Below the pieces are notes generated by a model that saw only the letters and a program-made list of their open reading frames with translations, made no database searches and was not told the DNA's origin. This document shows positions 1-9,720 of a stretch of DNA of 64,000 nucleotides, piece by piece (within the stretch, counting starts at the first letter, position 1; each line of letters begins with the position of its first letter). A program made the position numbers and the translations under genes. Source of the DNA: Pseudomonadota bacterium (GTDB lineage: Bacteria; Pseudomonadota; Gammaproteobacteria; Burkholderiales; Thiobacteraceae); assembly GCA_021812385.1 (NCBI GenBank), contig JAKANO010000016.1, forward strand, positions 1 to 64,000, written 5' to 3'.

Positions 1-71
1 AGGACCGTGAAACGAGAACGCGCCGATGATAGTGCGGATTACCCGTGCGAAAGTAGGTCACCGCCAGGCAC
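1..71 (+). rRNA. rrf: 5S ribosomal RNA, 3' part only
   Basis: The first 71 bases match the 3' half of bacterial 5S rRNA: the GCGCCGATGATAGTG block, the GCGAAAGTAGGTCACCGCC block and the closing CCAGGCA that pairs with the missing 5' TGCCTGG. The gene is cut by the left window edge. It implies a complete rrn operon immediately upstream, reading toward rimP. The exact 3' end is estimated from the helix I pairing. Confidence 0.92.
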
Positions 72-80
72 CCCATAAAA

Positions 81-110
81 ACAAAGCCCTCCTCGTGAGG
101 GCTTTGTCGT
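81..110 (+). terminator. rRNA operon terminator
   Basis: ACAAAGCCCTC (81-91) pairs with GAGGGCTTTGT (97-107) around a 5-nt loop, ten nucleotides after the 5S end. The T-run is poor (TTTGTCGTTT), but position and stem strength fit a rho-independent rrn terminator. Confidence 0.8.
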
Positions 111-196
111 TTGGAAGGAGGGAATGTCGTTTCGCTTATCTAAAAAATAACAACTTATTAAAAGCTATGGAGTCTTATCTTTTACGCCAATTTCAT

Positions 197-225
197 TTTC
201 TTAGTCGTTGTTTATTTGTTATAAT
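197..225 (+). promoter_or_regulatory. probable sigma70 promoter for the rimP operon
   Basis: A perfect TATAAT sits at 220-225 in an AT-rich stretch between the rrn terminator and rimP. A weak -35 (TTTCTT, 197-202) lies 17 bp upstream. The -10 is clear and the -35 is poor. The predicted transcript would begin just ahead of the hairpin at 242-263. Confidence 0.6.
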
Positions 226-241
226 GTTAAATATTTGAAAG

Positions 242-263
242 ATGGGCTGCAGGCCCATTTTTT
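242..263 (+). promoter_or_regulatory. rimP leader hairpin, attenuator-like terminator
   Basis: ATGGGC (242-247) and GCCCAT (253-258) form a 6-bp stem with a 5-nt loop, followed directly by TTTTTT (258-263). This rho-independent terminator lies between the promoter and the rimP start, so it would act in the leader of its own operon. Terminator-like rimP leader RNAs are known in Proteobacteria. That this is such an element is an inference from position and form. Confidence 0.6.
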
Positions 264-278
264 GTTTGTGGTGAATAA

Positions 279-710
279 ATGGATTTGCTAGGGCTGTTGG
301 AAAAAACGCTGCCGGGTTTAGGCTACGAGCTTGTTGATTTAAATATCGGCAATCGGGGAAAGATGTTGCAAGTATTTATCGATAAGCCTGGTGGAATCAC
401 GATTGAGGATTGCACGGCGGTTAGTAATCATTTGAGCCGCTTACTTGCAGTTGATCTTAATTATGACTATGACCGGTTGGAAGTTTCTTCCCCTGGACTG
501 GATAGACCATTAAGAACAGCTGAAGCTTTTGAACGTTTCCGTGGCGAGAAAGCCCAGCTAAAGTTGCGCGTGCCGGTTGAAGGCCGGCGCAAAGTTGTTG
601 GCGTTTTGGGCGCATTGCAGAATGGTGTTTTGGAAATGGAAGTGGATGGCCAGCTGAAGACTTTTGCGATGGAAAACATCGATAAAGCGCGCTTGGTCCC
701 GGCTATTTAA
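279..710 (+). CDS. rimP: ribosome maturation factor RimP
   Basis: This 143-residue protein is a cytoplasmic factor needed for assembly of the 30S ribosomal subunit. It has the RimP N-terminal signature GYELVDLNI near residues 17-25, the central [13 protein letters not shown] segment, and the [11 protein letters not shown] motif that ends the N-terminal domain. The rest is the small SH3-like C-terminal domain. Length and start agree with the family. It is the first gene of the rimP-nusA-infB-rbfA-truB cluster and ends 11 bp before nusA, so it is almost certainly cotranscribed. A terminator-like hairpin in its leader suggests attenuation control. Confidence 0.95.
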   Translation: MDLLGLLEKTLPGLGYELVDLNIGNRGKMLQVFIDKPGGITIEDCTAVSNHLSRLLAVDLNYDYDRLEVSSPGLDRPLRTAEAFERFRGEKAQLKLRVPVEGRRKVVGVLGALQNGVLEMEVDGQLKTFAMENIDKARLVPAI

Positions 711-721
711 TTGGAGGTGGT

Positions 722-2212
722 ATGAGCCGCGAGATTTTGTTGGTTGTCGACGCGCTAGCGCGGGAAAAAAATGTAGACCGGGAGATTGTATTTTCGGCGC
801 TTGAACTCGCATTAGCTTCGGCCACGAAGAAACGTCATCACGACGAAGTTGAAGTTCGCGTTGCGATAGATCGTGAAACAGGTTCGTACGAAAGTTTTCG
901 GCGCTGGGACGTGGTGGCGGATGAGGATTATCTGGACGAAGGCCGTCAAATGCCTTTATCCGATGCGGTAAAGAAAAATCCGGAGATTCAAGTCGGCGAA
1001 GTTTACGAGGAACATCTGGAGCCAATTGAGTTTGGCCGTATCGGAGCCCAAACCGCAAAACAGGTGATTCTGCAGAAAATTCGAGAAGCTGAGCGCGAAC
1101 AAATTCTCTCCGACTTCTTGATGCGCAAAGAGCATTTGGTTACGGGTGTGATCAAGCGCATGGAACGTGGCAACGCCATTATCGAGTCGGGGCGAATCGA
1201 AGCGATATTGCCGCGTGATCAAATGATCCCGCGTGAAAACTTGCGCATCGGTGATCGTGTTCGCGCTTTCCTGTTAAAAATTGACCGCCAAGCACGTGGC
1301 CCGCAGCTTATCCTGTCGCGCATCGCGCCTGAGTTTTTGGTTAAATTGTTCGAGTTGGAAGTGCCTGAGATTGAGGAAGGCTTGATAGAAATTAAGGCGG
1401 CGGCGCGCGATCCAGGTGCGCGCGGCAAGATCGCGGTGAAGTCCAATGATCAACGCATCGATCCCCAGGGCACCTGCATCGGGATGCGCGGTTCGCGTGT
1501 TCAGGCGGTGACCAGTGAACTTGGCGGCGAGCGGGTAGATATCGTTTTATGGTCTCCTGAATCGGCGCAATTTGTGATCAATGCATTGGCGCCGGCCGAG
1601 GTGAGCAGCATCGTCGTGGATGAAGAAAAGCACAGTATGGATGTGGTCGTGGCTGAAGAGCAGCTTGCGCTCGCGATTGGTCGGGCAGGGCAAAATGTAC
1701 GACTTGCTTCTGAGCTTACTGGCTGGACGCTGAATATCATGACGGCGGATGAAGCTGACCAAAAGAGTACGGCAGAAGCCAGCAGCATCAAGCATGAGTT
1801 CATGCAGAAACTGGATGTGGACGAAGAAGTTGCCGAGGTCCTGGTGCAAGAGGGTTTCTCCACGCTGGAAGAGATCGCTTACGTGCCACTGAGCGAAATG
1901 CTCGAGATGGAATACTTTGATGAAGACACGATTAATGAGTTACGTGCCCGTGCCCGTAATGTCCTGTTGACTGCGGAAATTGCGAGCGAGGAAAAAGTGG
2001 AGCATGTCGCCGAAGATCTTGCGACGATGGACGGTATGGATAGTGAAACCGTGCGCCAATTGGCCGAGCATGGCATTGACAGCATCGAGGCATTGGCGGA
2101 TTTGGCAGTGGATGATCTGCTGGAAATTATCGATATGAGCGAAGATCGCGCAAAGGCGCTAATCATGACGGCGCGTGCGCCGTGGTTTAGCGCCGAGCAG
2201 GCGAATAGTTAA
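722..2212 (+). CDS. nusA: transcription termination/antitermination factor NusA
   Basis: NusA (496 residues) binds RNA polymerase and nascent RNA and modulates pausing, termination and antitermination. The order is an N-terminal polymerase-binding domain (about 1-125), an S1 domain (about 135-200, [17 protein letters not shown]), two KH domains (about 205-345, including [10 protein letters not shown] and [13 protein letters not shown]), and two acidic helix-hairpin-helix repeats in the last 130 residues. The two C-terminal repeats are the arrangement of Gamma- and Betaproteobacteria. The start follows GGAGG at 713-717. It lies between rimP and infB in the conserved operon. Confidence 0.97.
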   Translation: MSREILLVVDALAREKNVDREIVFSALELALASATKKRHHDEVEVRVAIDRETGSYESFRRWDVVADEDYLDEGRQMPLSDAVKKNPEIQVGEVYEEHLEPIEFGRIGAQTAKQVILQKIREAEREQILSDFLMRKEHLVTGVIKRMERGNAIIESGRIEAILPRDQMIPRENLRIGDRVRAFLLKIDRQARGPQLILSRIAPEFLVKLFELEVPEIEEGLIEIKAAARDPGARGKIAVKSNDQRIDPQGTCIGMRGSRVQAVTSELGGERVDIVLWSPESAQFVINALAPAEVSSIVVDEEKHSMDVVVAEEQLALAIGRAGQNVRLASELTGWTLNIMTADEADQKSTAEASSIKHEFMQKLDVDEEVAEVLVQEGFSTLEEIAYVPLSEMLEMEYFDEDTINELRARARNVLLTAEIASEEKVEHVAEDLATMDGMDSETVRQLAEHGIDSIEALADLAVDDLLEIIDMSEDRAKALIMTARAPWFSAEQANS

Positions 2213-2239
2213 TAGAGTGCGACGGATGGAGAGGCTTGA

Positions 2240-4804
2240 ATGCCACAAATGAATGTATCGCAATTTGCCACAGAGCTAGGTGTTGCAGCTTCGCTTTTAT
2301 TGGAGCAGCTGAAGGCGGCTGGCGTGGAGAAATGCGCTGACGATGATTCCTTGTCCGAACAGGACAAGACGCAGTTGCTGGATTACTTGCGTCGCGCCCA
2401 TGGCGTGAAAGAAGGCCGCAGCAAGATCACGCTGACGCGCCGCGAAACGACCGAGATTCGCAAGTCGGATTCGACGGGAAAAATGCGCACTATTCAAGTT
2501 GAAGTGCGTAAGAAGCGGGTGGTTGTTAAACGCGAGGCTGCTGCAGAAGAAGCGCCGGCCAAGGACAAGGAGGTGAAAGCCGCCGAACCCACCCCTGTGA
2601 TTGATGCAGAACAAATGGCCAAGCGCGAAGAAGAGGCGCGCAAGCAGGCTGCATTAATCGAAGCTCAAAAGCAAGAAGTCGAAGCCAAAAAAAGTCGTAC
2701 ACGGAGTAAGAAGGCCGCAGCCGAAGCTGCTGCGCTTGCGGCTGAGCCGGTCGCGCCGACTGCTGCTGCGCTTGCACCTGTCGCCGAAGCTGCGGCAGTA
2801 GTGCCTGCAGCCGCAGAAATAAAGACTGATGGCACTTTACATATTACCAAGCCTACTGAAGGCGAGACTGCGCGCAAAAAAGGCGCAAAGAAAGCAAAAA
2901 CCTCGACCTGGGTAGATGAAGGCACAAAGAAGCGCGGGCTCAAGGTGCGTGGTGAGGTCGCCGGTACTGCTTGGCGCGGACGCAAGACGTCGTCAAAACA
3001 TAAGCCAGAAGAAGATGGATCGCATGCATTCAATGCCCCAACCGAACCGGTGGTGCGCGAAGTATTGGTCGCAGAAACCATTTCCGTCGGTGATTTGGCG
3101 CACAAAATGTCGGTGAAAGCCGCCGAAGTCATCAAGGTGCTGATGAAGATGGGTTCGATGGTCACCATCAATCAAGTGCTGGATCAAGAAACCGCCATGA
3201 TCGTGGTGGAAGAAATGGGGCATATTGCGAAGCCTGCCGCGTTGGATAATCCGGAAACCTATCTTGAAGATGCGCAGACAAAGGAAGCGGAGAAACTGCC
3301 GCGCGCCCCTGTTGTCACGGTGATGGGACACGTCGATCACGGTAAAACGTCGTTGCTCGACTACATTCGCACCACGCGCGTGGCTAGCGGCGAGGCGGGC
3401 GGCATTACCCAGCATATCGGCGCCTACCATGTGGAAACGCCGCGCGGTATGGTGACATTCCTGGATACGCCAGGTCACGAAGCATTTACCGCAATGCGTG
3501 CACGCGGCGCTCGCGCGACTGACATTGTCATTCTGGTCGTGGCGGCTGACGATGGCGTAATGCCACAAACGATCGAGGCAATCCACCATGCCAAGGCGGC
3601 AAATGTGCCGTTGGTGGTGGCTGTGAATAAAATCGATAAGGCTGAAGCGAATCCTGAGCGCGTAAAGCAGGAGCTATCGGCGCAAGGCGTCGTGGCGGAA
3701 GAATGGGGCGGCGACACCATGTTCGTCGAGGTCTCTGCCAAGACTGGGCAAGGCATAGACGCGCTGTTGGAGCGGGTTCTACTGCAGGCGGAGGTATTGG
3801 ATTTGCATGCGCCGCGTAATTGTCCCGCGAAGGGTTTAGTCATCGAATCGCGACTCGATAAAGGCCGCGGGCCGGTTGCGACTATCTTGGTGCAGTCTGG
3901 AACATTGCGCCAAGGCGATATTTTGTTGGCGGGAGCTGCCTTTGGTCGCGTGCGCGCGATGTTGGATGAAAATGGAAAGCCGGTAAAAGAAGCTGGACCT
4001 TCGATCCCGGTAGAAATTCTCGGTCTGACGGAAGTTCCGCTTGCTGGCGAAGATGCCATGTCCTTGGTGGATGAGCGCAAGGCACGTGAAATCGCGATGT
4101 TCCGTCAGGGCAAGTTCCGCGATGTGAAGTTAGCCAAGCAGCATGCAGCAAAACTCGAAAATATGTTTGAGAATATGGGTGAGGGCGAAGCAAAATCGCT
4201 GCCGCTTATTATCAAGGCTGACGTGCAAGGTTCGCAGGAAGCATTGACGCATGCGCTGGCCAAGCTTTCTACCGAGGAAGTCAAGGTTTTGGTAATTCAT
4301 GGCGCGGTAGGCGGCATTACAGAATCGGATGTAAATCTTGCACTCGCTTCAAAAGCAGTGATTATCGGTTTTAATGTGCGCGCGGATGCGCAGGCACGCA
4401 AATTGGCCCAAACCAATGATGTGGATATTCGTTATTACAATATTATTTACGAAGCGGTTGACGAGATCAAAGCGGCCATGTCCGGCATGCTCGCACCTGA
4501 GAGAAAGGAGCAAGCTCTGGGTGTAGTCGAAATTCGCCAAGTATTCAGAATTTCCAAAGTTGGTGCTGTTGCCGGTTGCTATGTGCTTGAGGGTGTCATC
4601 AAGCGCAATTCAATGGTCCGCGTAGTGCGTGATGGTGTTGTGCTGCATACTGGCGAACTGGATTCACTCAAGCGCTTCAAAGATGACGTTAAGGAAGTGA
4701 AAGCCAATTTTGAATGTGGGCTGTCGCTTAAAAACTTTAATGACATCCAAGAAGGTGATCAGCTCGAAGCGTTTGAGGTGGTCGAGGTAGCGCGCTCGCT
4801 GTAA
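2240..4804 (+). CDS. infB: translation initiation factor IF-2
   Basis: This 854-residue GTPase delivers initiator fMet-tRNA to the 30S subunit. It begins with an IF2N domain ([20 protein letters not shown]), then a long charged and Ala-rich linker, a second IF2N domain around residues 275-325, and the G domain with GHVDHGKTS (near 361), DTPGH (near 408) and NKID (near 463). Domains II, III and the C-terminal fMet-tRNA-binding domain follow. The start has GGAGAGG upstream and the [10 protein letters not shown] opening usual in Betaproteobacteria. It is followed by rbfA after 5 bp. Confidence 0.97.
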   Translation: MPQMNVSQFATELGVAASLLLEQLKAAGVEKCADDDSLSEQDKTQLLDYLRRAHGVKEGRSKITLTRRETTEIRKSDSTGKMRTIQVEVRKKRVVVKREAAAEEAPAKDKEVKAAEPTPVIDAEQMAKREEEARKQAALIEAQKQEVEAKKSRTRSKKAAAEAAALAAEPVAPTAAALAPVAEAAAVVPAAAEIKTDGTLHITKPTEGETARKKGAKKAKTSTWVDEGTKKRGLKVRGEVAGTAWRGRKTSSKHKPEEDGSHAFNAPTEPVVREVLVAETISVGDLAHKMSVKAAEVIKVLMKMGSMVTINQVLDQETAMIVVEEMGHIAKPAALDNPETYLEDAQTKEAEKLPRAPVVTVMGHVDHGKTSLLDYIRTTRVASGEAGGITQHIGAYHVETPRGMVTFLDTPGHEAFTAMRARGARATDIVILVVAADDGVMPQTIEAIHHAKAANVPLVVAVNKIDKAEANPERVKQELSAQGVVAEEWGGDTMFVEVSAKTGQGIDALLERVLLQAEVLDLHAPRNCPAKGLVIESRLDKGRGPVATILVQSGTLRQGDILLAGAAFGRVRAMLDENGKPVKEAGPSIPVEILGLTEVPLAGEDAMSLVDERKAREIAMFRQGKFRDVKLAKQHAAKLENMFENMGEGEAKSLPLIIKADVQGSQEALTHALAKLSTEEVKVLVIHGAVGGITESDVNLALASKAVIIGFNVRADAQARKLAQTNDVDIRYYNIIYEAVDEIKAAMSGMLAPERKEQALGVVEIRQVFRISKVGAVAGCYVLEGVIKRNSMVRVVRDGVVLHTGELDSLKRFKDDVKEVKANFECGLSLKNFNDIQEGDQLEAFEVVEVARSL

Positions 4805-4809
4805 ATTTT

Positions 4810-5184
4810 ATGCCTAAAGATGTCTCCCGCACGCACCGCGTTGCTGAACAAATTCAGCGTGAATTGGCTGAGCTGATTCAGCTGGAATTGAAAGACCCGC
4901 GTGTGGGAATGATTACCGTGACGGGCGTAGAAGTCACCTCTGATTATTCCCATGCTAAGGTTTTTTTCTCGCTGTTAGGCGATCAAGAACGTTTACAGCA
5001 AGCATTAACCGGCCTCAACTCGGCGGCAGGTTATTTGCGATCACAAGTTGCACACCGCATGAAATTGCGCATTATGCCAGCGCTGCATTTTGTTCACGAC
5101 ACCTCCATTGAACAGGGGATGCGGCTCGATAAGTTGATTTCCGAAGCCGTGGCTGAAGACGCGCGCCATCCTGTCGACGAATAA
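4810..5184 (+). CDS. rbfA: ribosome-binding factor A
   Basis: RbfA (124 residues) is a KH-fold protein that binds the 30S subunit and helps mature the 5' end of 16S rRNA, also in the cold. The RVAEQIQRELAELIQ opening, the KDPRVGMITVTGVEVTSDYS core and the LRIMPALHFVHDTS C-terminal strand are all family signatures. It starts 5 bp after infB and ends 4 bp before truB, so translation is likely coupled along this part of the operon. Confidence 0.95.
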   Translation: MPKDVSRTHRVAEQIQRELAELIQLELKDPRVGMITVTGVEVTSDYSHAKVFFSLLGDQERLQQALTGLNSAAGYLRSQVAHRMKLRIMPALHFVHDTSIEQGMRLDKLISEAVAEDARHPVDE

Positions 5185-5188
5185 TTCT

Positions 5189-6091
5189 TTGCAAACGAAG
5201 CGTATTAAACGCGATGTGAGTGGCGTCTTGCTACTCGACAAGCCTGTGGGCATCACCTCAAATGCCGCACTGCAACACGCAAAACGCCTATATCGCGCAT
5301 CCAAGGCCGGGCTTACTGGCATTCTTGATCCTTTAGCCAGCGGCTTGTTGCCACTTTGTTTTGGCGAGGCCACCAAGTTTGCGCAATACCCTACCGATGC
5401 CGATAAATCTTATGAAGTCGTGATCAAGCTGGGGATCACCACGGATACTGGCGATAGTGAAGGGCAGGTTCTTACACGGCAAGCTTCAACGGCTGGAAGA
5501 GCCGATATAGAGCGTGCTATCAAGCAATTCACCGGCACTATTTTGCAAACCCCGCCGATGTATTCGGCGCTGAAACACCAAGGCCAACCGCTGTATAAAT
5601 ATGCGCGGCAAGGCATTGAAATTGAGCGCGCACCACGACAAATTTCTTTGCATCGCATAACGCTCTTGAATTTTGAAGGCGACGTATTTAGTTTGAGCGT
5701 CGACTGCAGCAAAGGCACCTATATCCGCGTGTTGGCGGAAGATATCGGCAGATTTCTCGGATGCGGTGCGCATTTGATTGCGTTGCAGCGCACCCGTGTA
5801 GGCAATTTTTCTCTAGCTGACGCGTATACCCTAGATTTAATCGAGGCGCTATCTGAAACCGAGCGTGACCTTAGGCTTTTACCCGCGGATCGATTGGTGG
5901 AAAACTTGCCTGGGGTGGATTTAGACCAGGATGCTGCATTTTACCTGCGCCAGGGGCAGGCGGTCTGGCAACCCAAACTGCAGTTTCAGCAGCGGTATAG
6001 AATATATGACGAAAAACATGTATTTATGGGGGTTGGCGAGGTCGACGATGCAGGCAGACTGGCGCCGAAACGGCTCGTGGTGCAGCGATAA
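5189..6091 (+). CDS. truB: tRNA pseudouridine(55) synthase TruB
   Basis: TruB makes pseudouridine 55 in the T loop of elongator tRNAs. The 300-residue protein has the N-terminal GVLLLDKPVGITSN motif, the catalytic-Asp motif GILDPLASGLLPLCFGEATK near residues 44-63, the KSYEVVIKLG block, the SKGTYIRVLAEDIG motif and a C-terminal PUA-like region. TTG at 5189 is chosen as start because it gives the family-like KRIKRDVSGVLLLDKP N-terminus. A GTG at codon 10 would be too short. There is no strong Shine-Dalgarno, so coupling to rbfA (stop 4 bp upstream) is likely. Confidence 0.93.
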   Translation: MQTKRIKRDVSGVLLLDKPVGITSNAALQHAKRLYRASKAGLTGILDPLASGLLPLCFGEATKFAQYPTDADKSYEVVIKLGITTDTGDSEGQVLTRQASTAGRADIERAIKQFTGTILQTPPMYSALKHQGQPLYKYARQGIEIERAPRQISLHRITLLNFEGDVFSLSVDCSKGTYIRVLAEDIGRFLGCGAHLIALQRTRVGNFSLADAYTLDLIEALSETERDLRLLPADRLVENLPGVDLDQDAAFYLRQGQAVWQPKLQFQQRYRIYDEKHVFMGVGEVDDAGRLAPKRLVVQR

Positions 6092-6117
6092 CCCTGATAA
6101 ATGTATATTGAAAATGC

Positions 6118-6147
6118 TTGAAAAATTAGTGAATTTAAGAGTAAAAT
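6118..6147 (+). promoter_or_regulatory. sigma70 promoter for rpsO
   Basis: TTGAAA (6118-6123) and TAAAAT (6142-6147) are separated by 18 bp, about 28 bp before the rpsO start. It allows rpsO expression independent of the upstream operon. Confidence 0.6.
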
Positions 6148-6175
6148 GCGCGTTTTCCGCTGGAGCTAGACTGAC

Positions 6176-6445
6176 ATGGCTGTAACTACTGCTGATAAGG
6201 CAAAAATCGTAGGCGATTACCAACTTGCACAAGGTGACACCGGTTCGCCAGAAGTACAAGTTGCGCTGATGACGGCTCGCATTAACCATCTTACTGGCCA
6301 CTTCAAAGATCATGTGAAGGACCACCACTCACGTCGGGGTTTGCTGAAGTTGGTTAGCAAGCGTCGTAAGTTGTTAGATTATCTCAAGAGTTCCAGTGCT
6401 GATCGTTATCGTGCTCTGATTGATCGCCTCAGCCTGCGCAAGTAA
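6176..6445 (+). CDS. rpsO: 30S ribosomal protein S15
   Basis: S15 (89 residues) is a primary 16S rRNA-binding protein of the 30S platform. The sequence is a full-length, canonical S15: [36 protein letters not shown] and the [10 protein letters not shown] helix. A separate promoter lies upstream and a strong terminator lies directly after it. The rpsO-pnp adjacency is conserved across Proteobacteria. Confidence 0.98.
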   Translation: MAVTTADKAKIVGDYQLAQGDTGSPEVQVALMTARINHLTGHFKDHVKDHHSRRGLLKLVSKRRKLLDYLKSSSADRYRALIDRLSLRK

Positions 6446-6454
6446 TCATCGCCC

Positions 6455-6485
6455 TAGGCGCGGTATCTACCGCGCCTATTTTTTT
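6455..6485 (+). terminator. rpsO terminator
   Basis: TAGGCGCGGT (6455-6464) pairs with ACCGCGCCTA (6469-6478) around a 4-nt loop and is followed by seven T's. A strong rho-independent terminator here would reduce read-through into pnp. Confidence 0.88.
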
Positions 6486-6495
6486 GCCCTTGCTT

Positions 6496-6512
6496 AGCCC
6501 GCGCCGCGGGCT
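6496..6512 (+). promoter_or_regulatory. GC-rich hairpin in the pnp leader
   Basis: AGCCCGCG and CGCGGGCT form a tight inverted repeat 25 bp upstream of the pnp start, followed by TGTTTGTT. In E. coli a leader hairpin of pnp is processed by RNase III for autoregulation. Whether this smaller hairpin does anything similar is unknown. Confidence 0.4.
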
Positions 6513-6537
6513 TGTTTGTTGATAAAGGATCAAAATT

Positions 6538-8661
6538 TTGAGTCTCGTAAAAAAAACCTTCACCTACGGCAAACATCAAGTCACCCTTGAAACTGGCGAA
6601 ATCGCCCGGCAAGCCAGCGGCGCCGTTATGGTGAACATGGATGACACCTGTGTTTTAGTAACCGTAGTGGGTGCAAAAGATGTTAAAGCGGGCCAAGACT
6701 TTTTCCCGCTGACCGTAGATTATCAAGAGCGCACTTATGCGGCTGGTAAGATCCCCGGCGGTTTCTTCCGTCGTGAAGGCAAGCCTTCGGAAAAAGAAAC
6801 GCTTACTTCGCGTTTGATTGATCGTCCTATTCGTCCACTGTTCCCGGACAGCTTCTACAACGAAGTGCAAATTGTGGCGACCGTGATGTCGTCCAATTCC
6901 GAAGTAGATGCGGATATTGCGGCCCTGATCGGTGCTTCCGCTGCATTATCCATCTCCGGTGTACCCTTCAATGGCCCGCTCGGCGCTGCGCGCGTAGGCT
7001 ATTTAAACGGCGAATATTTGCTTAATCCGACTAAAACAGAACTCGAAACTTCTGCTTTGAATCTCGTGGTGGCAGGTACTGAACAAGCGGTATTGATGGT
7101 TGAATCCGAAGCGCAGGAATTATCGGAAAGCGTGATGCTCGGGGCTGTTGTATATGGTCACGAACAAATGCAGGCCGTCATCAAAGCGATTAACGAATTA
7201 GTTGAAGAAGCGGGCAAAGATCCTTGGGATTGGAAGCCGATTCAGCATGACGCCACTTTGGTGGAGCGTGTCAGTCAGCTTGCTGACGCTGCGTTGCAAG
7301 AAGCCTATCGCATTACGCAAAAACAATCGCGTATGGCGCAGGTTGATGCTATTCGCGAACGCGTATTCAGCGAGTTGATTACGGCGGATATGGATACTGC
7401 GCAACAAAATGCAGTGAAGGATTTATTTCACGCAAGCGAAGCAAAAGTTGTCCGTAGCCGCATCCTCGGCGGCGAGCCACGTATTGACGGACGTGACACG
7501 CGCACCGTGCGTCCTATCACGATCCGTACCGGCGTGTTGCCGCGTACCCATGGTTCGGCGTTGTTCACGCGCGGTGAAACGCAGGGCTTGGTCGTGGCTA
7601 CGCTGGGCACCGCACGCGACGCGCAAAAGATTGACGCGCTGCAAGGCGACTTCTCGGATCCATTCATGTTGCACTACAACATGCCTCCGTATGCGACAGG
7701 CGAGACTGGTCGCGTGGGCACGCCGAAGCGTCGCGAGATCGGCCATGGCCGTCTTGCCAAGCGCGCGCTGCTTGCCGTGCTGCCTGGCCCAGCCGATTTT
7801 AGCTATGCGATTCGTTTGGTTTCAGAGATTACGGAATCGAATGGTTCGAGCTCGATGGCTTCTGTTTGCGGTGGTTGCTTAGCGCTTATGGATGCTGGCG
7901 TTCCCGTCAAATCGCATGTGGCCGGTATTGCCATGGGTTTAATTAAGGATGGAAACCGTTTTGCCGTGTTGACCGATATTTTGGGTGACGAAGATCACTT
8001 GGGCGACATGGACTTCAAGGTCGCGGGTACCGAGCAGGGCATCACCGCCTTGCAAATGGATATCAAAATCACCGGCATTACCAAGGAAATCATGCATGCC
8101 GCGTTGGTGCAAGCCCAAGAGGGCCGCATGCACATTCTGGGTATCATGAAACAAGCCGTTCCGGTTGTGCGTCAAGACCTGTCCGATTTCGCGCCACGGA
8201 TGATTACACTGAAAATCAACCCAGAAAAAATTCGTGACGTGATCGGTAAAGGTGGTGCGGTGATTCGCGCACTGACTGAGGAAACCGGTACGACCATCGA
8301 TATTGGCGAAGACGGCACAGTAACCATCGCTTGTATGAGTACTGAAGCAGGCGATTTGGCCAAGAAACGTATCGAAGAAATTACGGCAGAAGTCGAAGTT
8401 GGCCGTGTTTATGAAGGTACGGTTTTAAAGCTGTTGGATTTCGGCGCAATCGTCAGCGTATTGCCGGGCCGCGATGGCCTGTTGCATATCTCGCAAATTG
8501 CGCACGAACGCGTTAATACGGTCGGAGAGCACCTTAAGGAAGGTCAAAACGTGCGTGTTAAAGTCTTGGAAGCCGACGAGAAGGGCCGTTTGCGTCTTTC
8601 CATGAAAGCCTTGTTGGACCCCCCGCCTGCGCCTGCAGAAAAGAAGCCGGAACAAGCATAA
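6538..8661 (+). CDS. pnp: polyribonucleotide nucleotidyltransferase (PNPase)
   Basis: PNPase (707 residues) is a trimeric phosphorolytic 3'-5' exoribonuclease of RNA decay. Two RNase PH-type core domains are visible (about 1-230 and 310-545, with [20 protein letters not shown] and [10 protein letters not shown]), joined by an alpha-helical domain. A KH domain ([15 protein letters not shown], about 560-620) and an S1 domain ([19 protein letters not shown], about 625-695) follow. The start is TTG at 6538, 8 nt after an AAAGGA Shine-Dalgarno, and gives the usual N-terminus. It lies immediately downstream of rpsO. Confidence 0.97.
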   Translation: MSLVKKTFTYGKHQVTLETGEIARQASGAVMVNMDDTCVLVTVVGAKDVKAGQDFFPLTVDYQERTYAAGKIPGGFFRREGKPSEKETLTSRLIDRPIRPLFPDSFYNEVQIVATVMSSNSEVDADIAALIGASAALSISGVPFNGPLGAARVGYLNGEYLLNPTKTELETSALNLVVAGTEQAVLMVESEAQELSESVMLGAVVYGHEQMQAVIKAINELVEEAGKDPWDWKPIQHDATLVERVSQLADAALQEAYRITQKQSRMAQVDAIRERVFSELITADMDTAQQNAVKDLFHASEAKVVRSRILGGEPRIDGRDTRTVRPITIRTGVLPRTHGSALFTRGETQGLVVATLGTARDAQKIDALQGDFSDPFMLHYNMPPYATGETGRVGTPKRREIGHGRLAKRALLAVLPGPADFSYAIRLVSEITESNGSSSMASVCGGCLALMDAGVPVKSHVAGIAMGLIKDGNRFAVLTDILGDEDHLGDMDFKVAGTEQGITALQMDIKITGITKEIMHAALVQAQEGRMHILGIMKQAVPVVRQDLSDFAPRMITLKINPEKIRDVIGKGGAVIRALTEETGTTIDIGEDGTVTIACMSTEAGDLAKKRIEEITAEVEVGRVYEGTVLKLLDFGAIVSVLPGRDGLLHISQIAHERVNTVGEHLKEGQNVRVKVLEADEKGRLRLSMKALLDPPPAPAEKKPEQA

Positions 8662-8676
8662 GCTTGTGCTTGGCGA

Positions 8677-8710
8677 AATAAAAAAGGCAGCCTCGGCTGC
8701 CTTTTTTATT
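8677..8710. terminator. bidirectional terminator after pnp
   Basis: AATAAAAAAGGCAGCC (8677-8692) pairs perfectly with GGCTGCCTTTTTTATT (8695-8710). The stem is flanked by A- and T-runs in both directions, so it can end pnp on the plus strand and the convergent gene at 8731-9189 on the minus strand. Confidence 0.92.
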
Positions 8711-8730
8711 TGGGGGATTAACTGGAGGTG

Positions 8731-9189
8731 TTAGCGCAATGAAGCCAAGAAATTCTTCCACCAGCGCTGGCGGCCTTGCGGCAAGGCCTGCGTGATGAGC
8801 TCGGTGGGTTGCGTTTGGCTCATGATCCAGCCGGGCAAGGTGGGTGTTTTTGAAGAGCCGCAGGATGAACCTAGATGATTCGGGTCATAGATTTTAATGA
8901 AGGTGGGATGATCCAAATCATCGGCATAAACGATGCCGCAATAGTCCTCTTGATGTTCCTGGTGTAACAAGGAATTTATGCGGGCCATGAATTGCTGTAC
9001 ATGCGCGTCATCAGCGGTTTCGGTGGGTACGGCTTCACCGACCGCATATAAAAACCAGCCAGCATGCGCATCAACCTTGCTCCAAAATTCGTCCAGTTGC
9101 TCCCAGCGCATAATCCCATAGAGAACGCCGCTGAGCGCACGGCTAAATGCGTCTGCTGCTTGCGGAAGCTGTGCGTTCATCTGGCCCAT
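8731..9189 (-). CDS. conserved protein of unknown function, downstream of dksA
   Basis: This 152-residue cytoplasmic protein has no signal peptide or membrane segment. It is rich in aromatic residues and has a conserved-looking core: YGIMRWEQLDEFW near the N-terminus, EDYCGIVYADDLDHPTFIKI, and IYDPNHLGSSCGSS. I recognise it as a conserved betaproteobacterial hypothetical protein without known activity. It starts 20 bp after dksA on the same strand and ends at the shared terminator, so the two genes form an operon. A second ATG three codons in (9180) is an equally possible start. Confidence 0.75.
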   Translation of the reverse strand: MGQMNAQLPQAADAFSRALSGVLYGIMRWEQLDEFWSKVDAHAGWFLYAVGEAVPTETADDAHVQQFMARINSLLHQEHQEDYCGIVYADDLDHPTFIKIYDPNHLGSSCGSSKTPTLPGWIMSQTQPTELITQALPQGRQRWWKNFLASLR

Positions 9190-9209
9190 GCAATATCTTG
9201 AAGCAGGCG

Positions 9210-9632
9210 TTATTTAGCGACTTGTCGTTCGCGCATTTCATCGAGTGTCTTGCAATCGATGCAAAGCGTGGCGGTGGGGCGTGCTTCCAGGCGCTTCAGA
9301 CCGATCTCTACGCCGCAGCTTTCGCAATAGCCGTAATCGCCCGATTCGATTTTGGCGATCGTTTCGTCGATTTTCTTGATGAGTTTGCGCTCGCGGTCGC
9401 GGTTGCGGAGTTCCAATGCAATGTCTGATTCTTGGCTGGCGCGGTCATTCGGATCAGCGAAAACCGTGGCCTCGTCCTGCATGGTATGCACGGTGCGGTC
9501 AATATCTTGGGATAGATCGGCCTTCCACTCAGAGAGGATTTTGCGAAAATGCGTTTGTTGACGCGCATTCATATAAGTTTCACCCTTTTTTGGTACGTAG
9601 GGTGCAAACGCCTTGTGCTGTTCCACGGACAT
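9210..9632 (-). CDS. dksA: RNA polymerase-binding transcription factor DksA
   Basis: DksA (140 residues) enters the RNA polymerase secondary channel and, with ppGpp, controls rRNA and amino-acid promoters in the stringent response. The coiled-coil tip keeps the acidic DPNDRAS motif needed for activity. The C-terminal zinc finger has four cysteines (CESC and CIDC), so it is the classical Zn-binding type. The N-terminal extension before [11 protein letters not shown] is short. It is divergent from the CbbY-like gene and leads a two-gene operon. Confidence 0.93.
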   Translation of the reverse strand: MSVEQHKAFAPYVPKKGETYMNARQQTHFRKILSEWKADLSQDIDRTVHTMQDEATVFADPNDRASQESDIALELRNRDRERKLIKKIDETIAKIESGDYGYCESCGVEIGLKRLEARPTATLCIDCKTLDEMRERQVAK

Positions 9633-9720
9633 CTTGAATTTACCCGTTGCAAAAAGAGATTAAATACCAGTTTTTTTAATTTACCGCAAGTTTTCTGACG
9701 TACTTGCCAAGGAGTAGTGC

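Noticed and set aside
26-238. Open frame of 70 codons over the 5S rRNA end
   Set aside because: It overlaps the 5S rRNA, its terminator and a promoter, with no ribosome-binding site or protein-like sequence.
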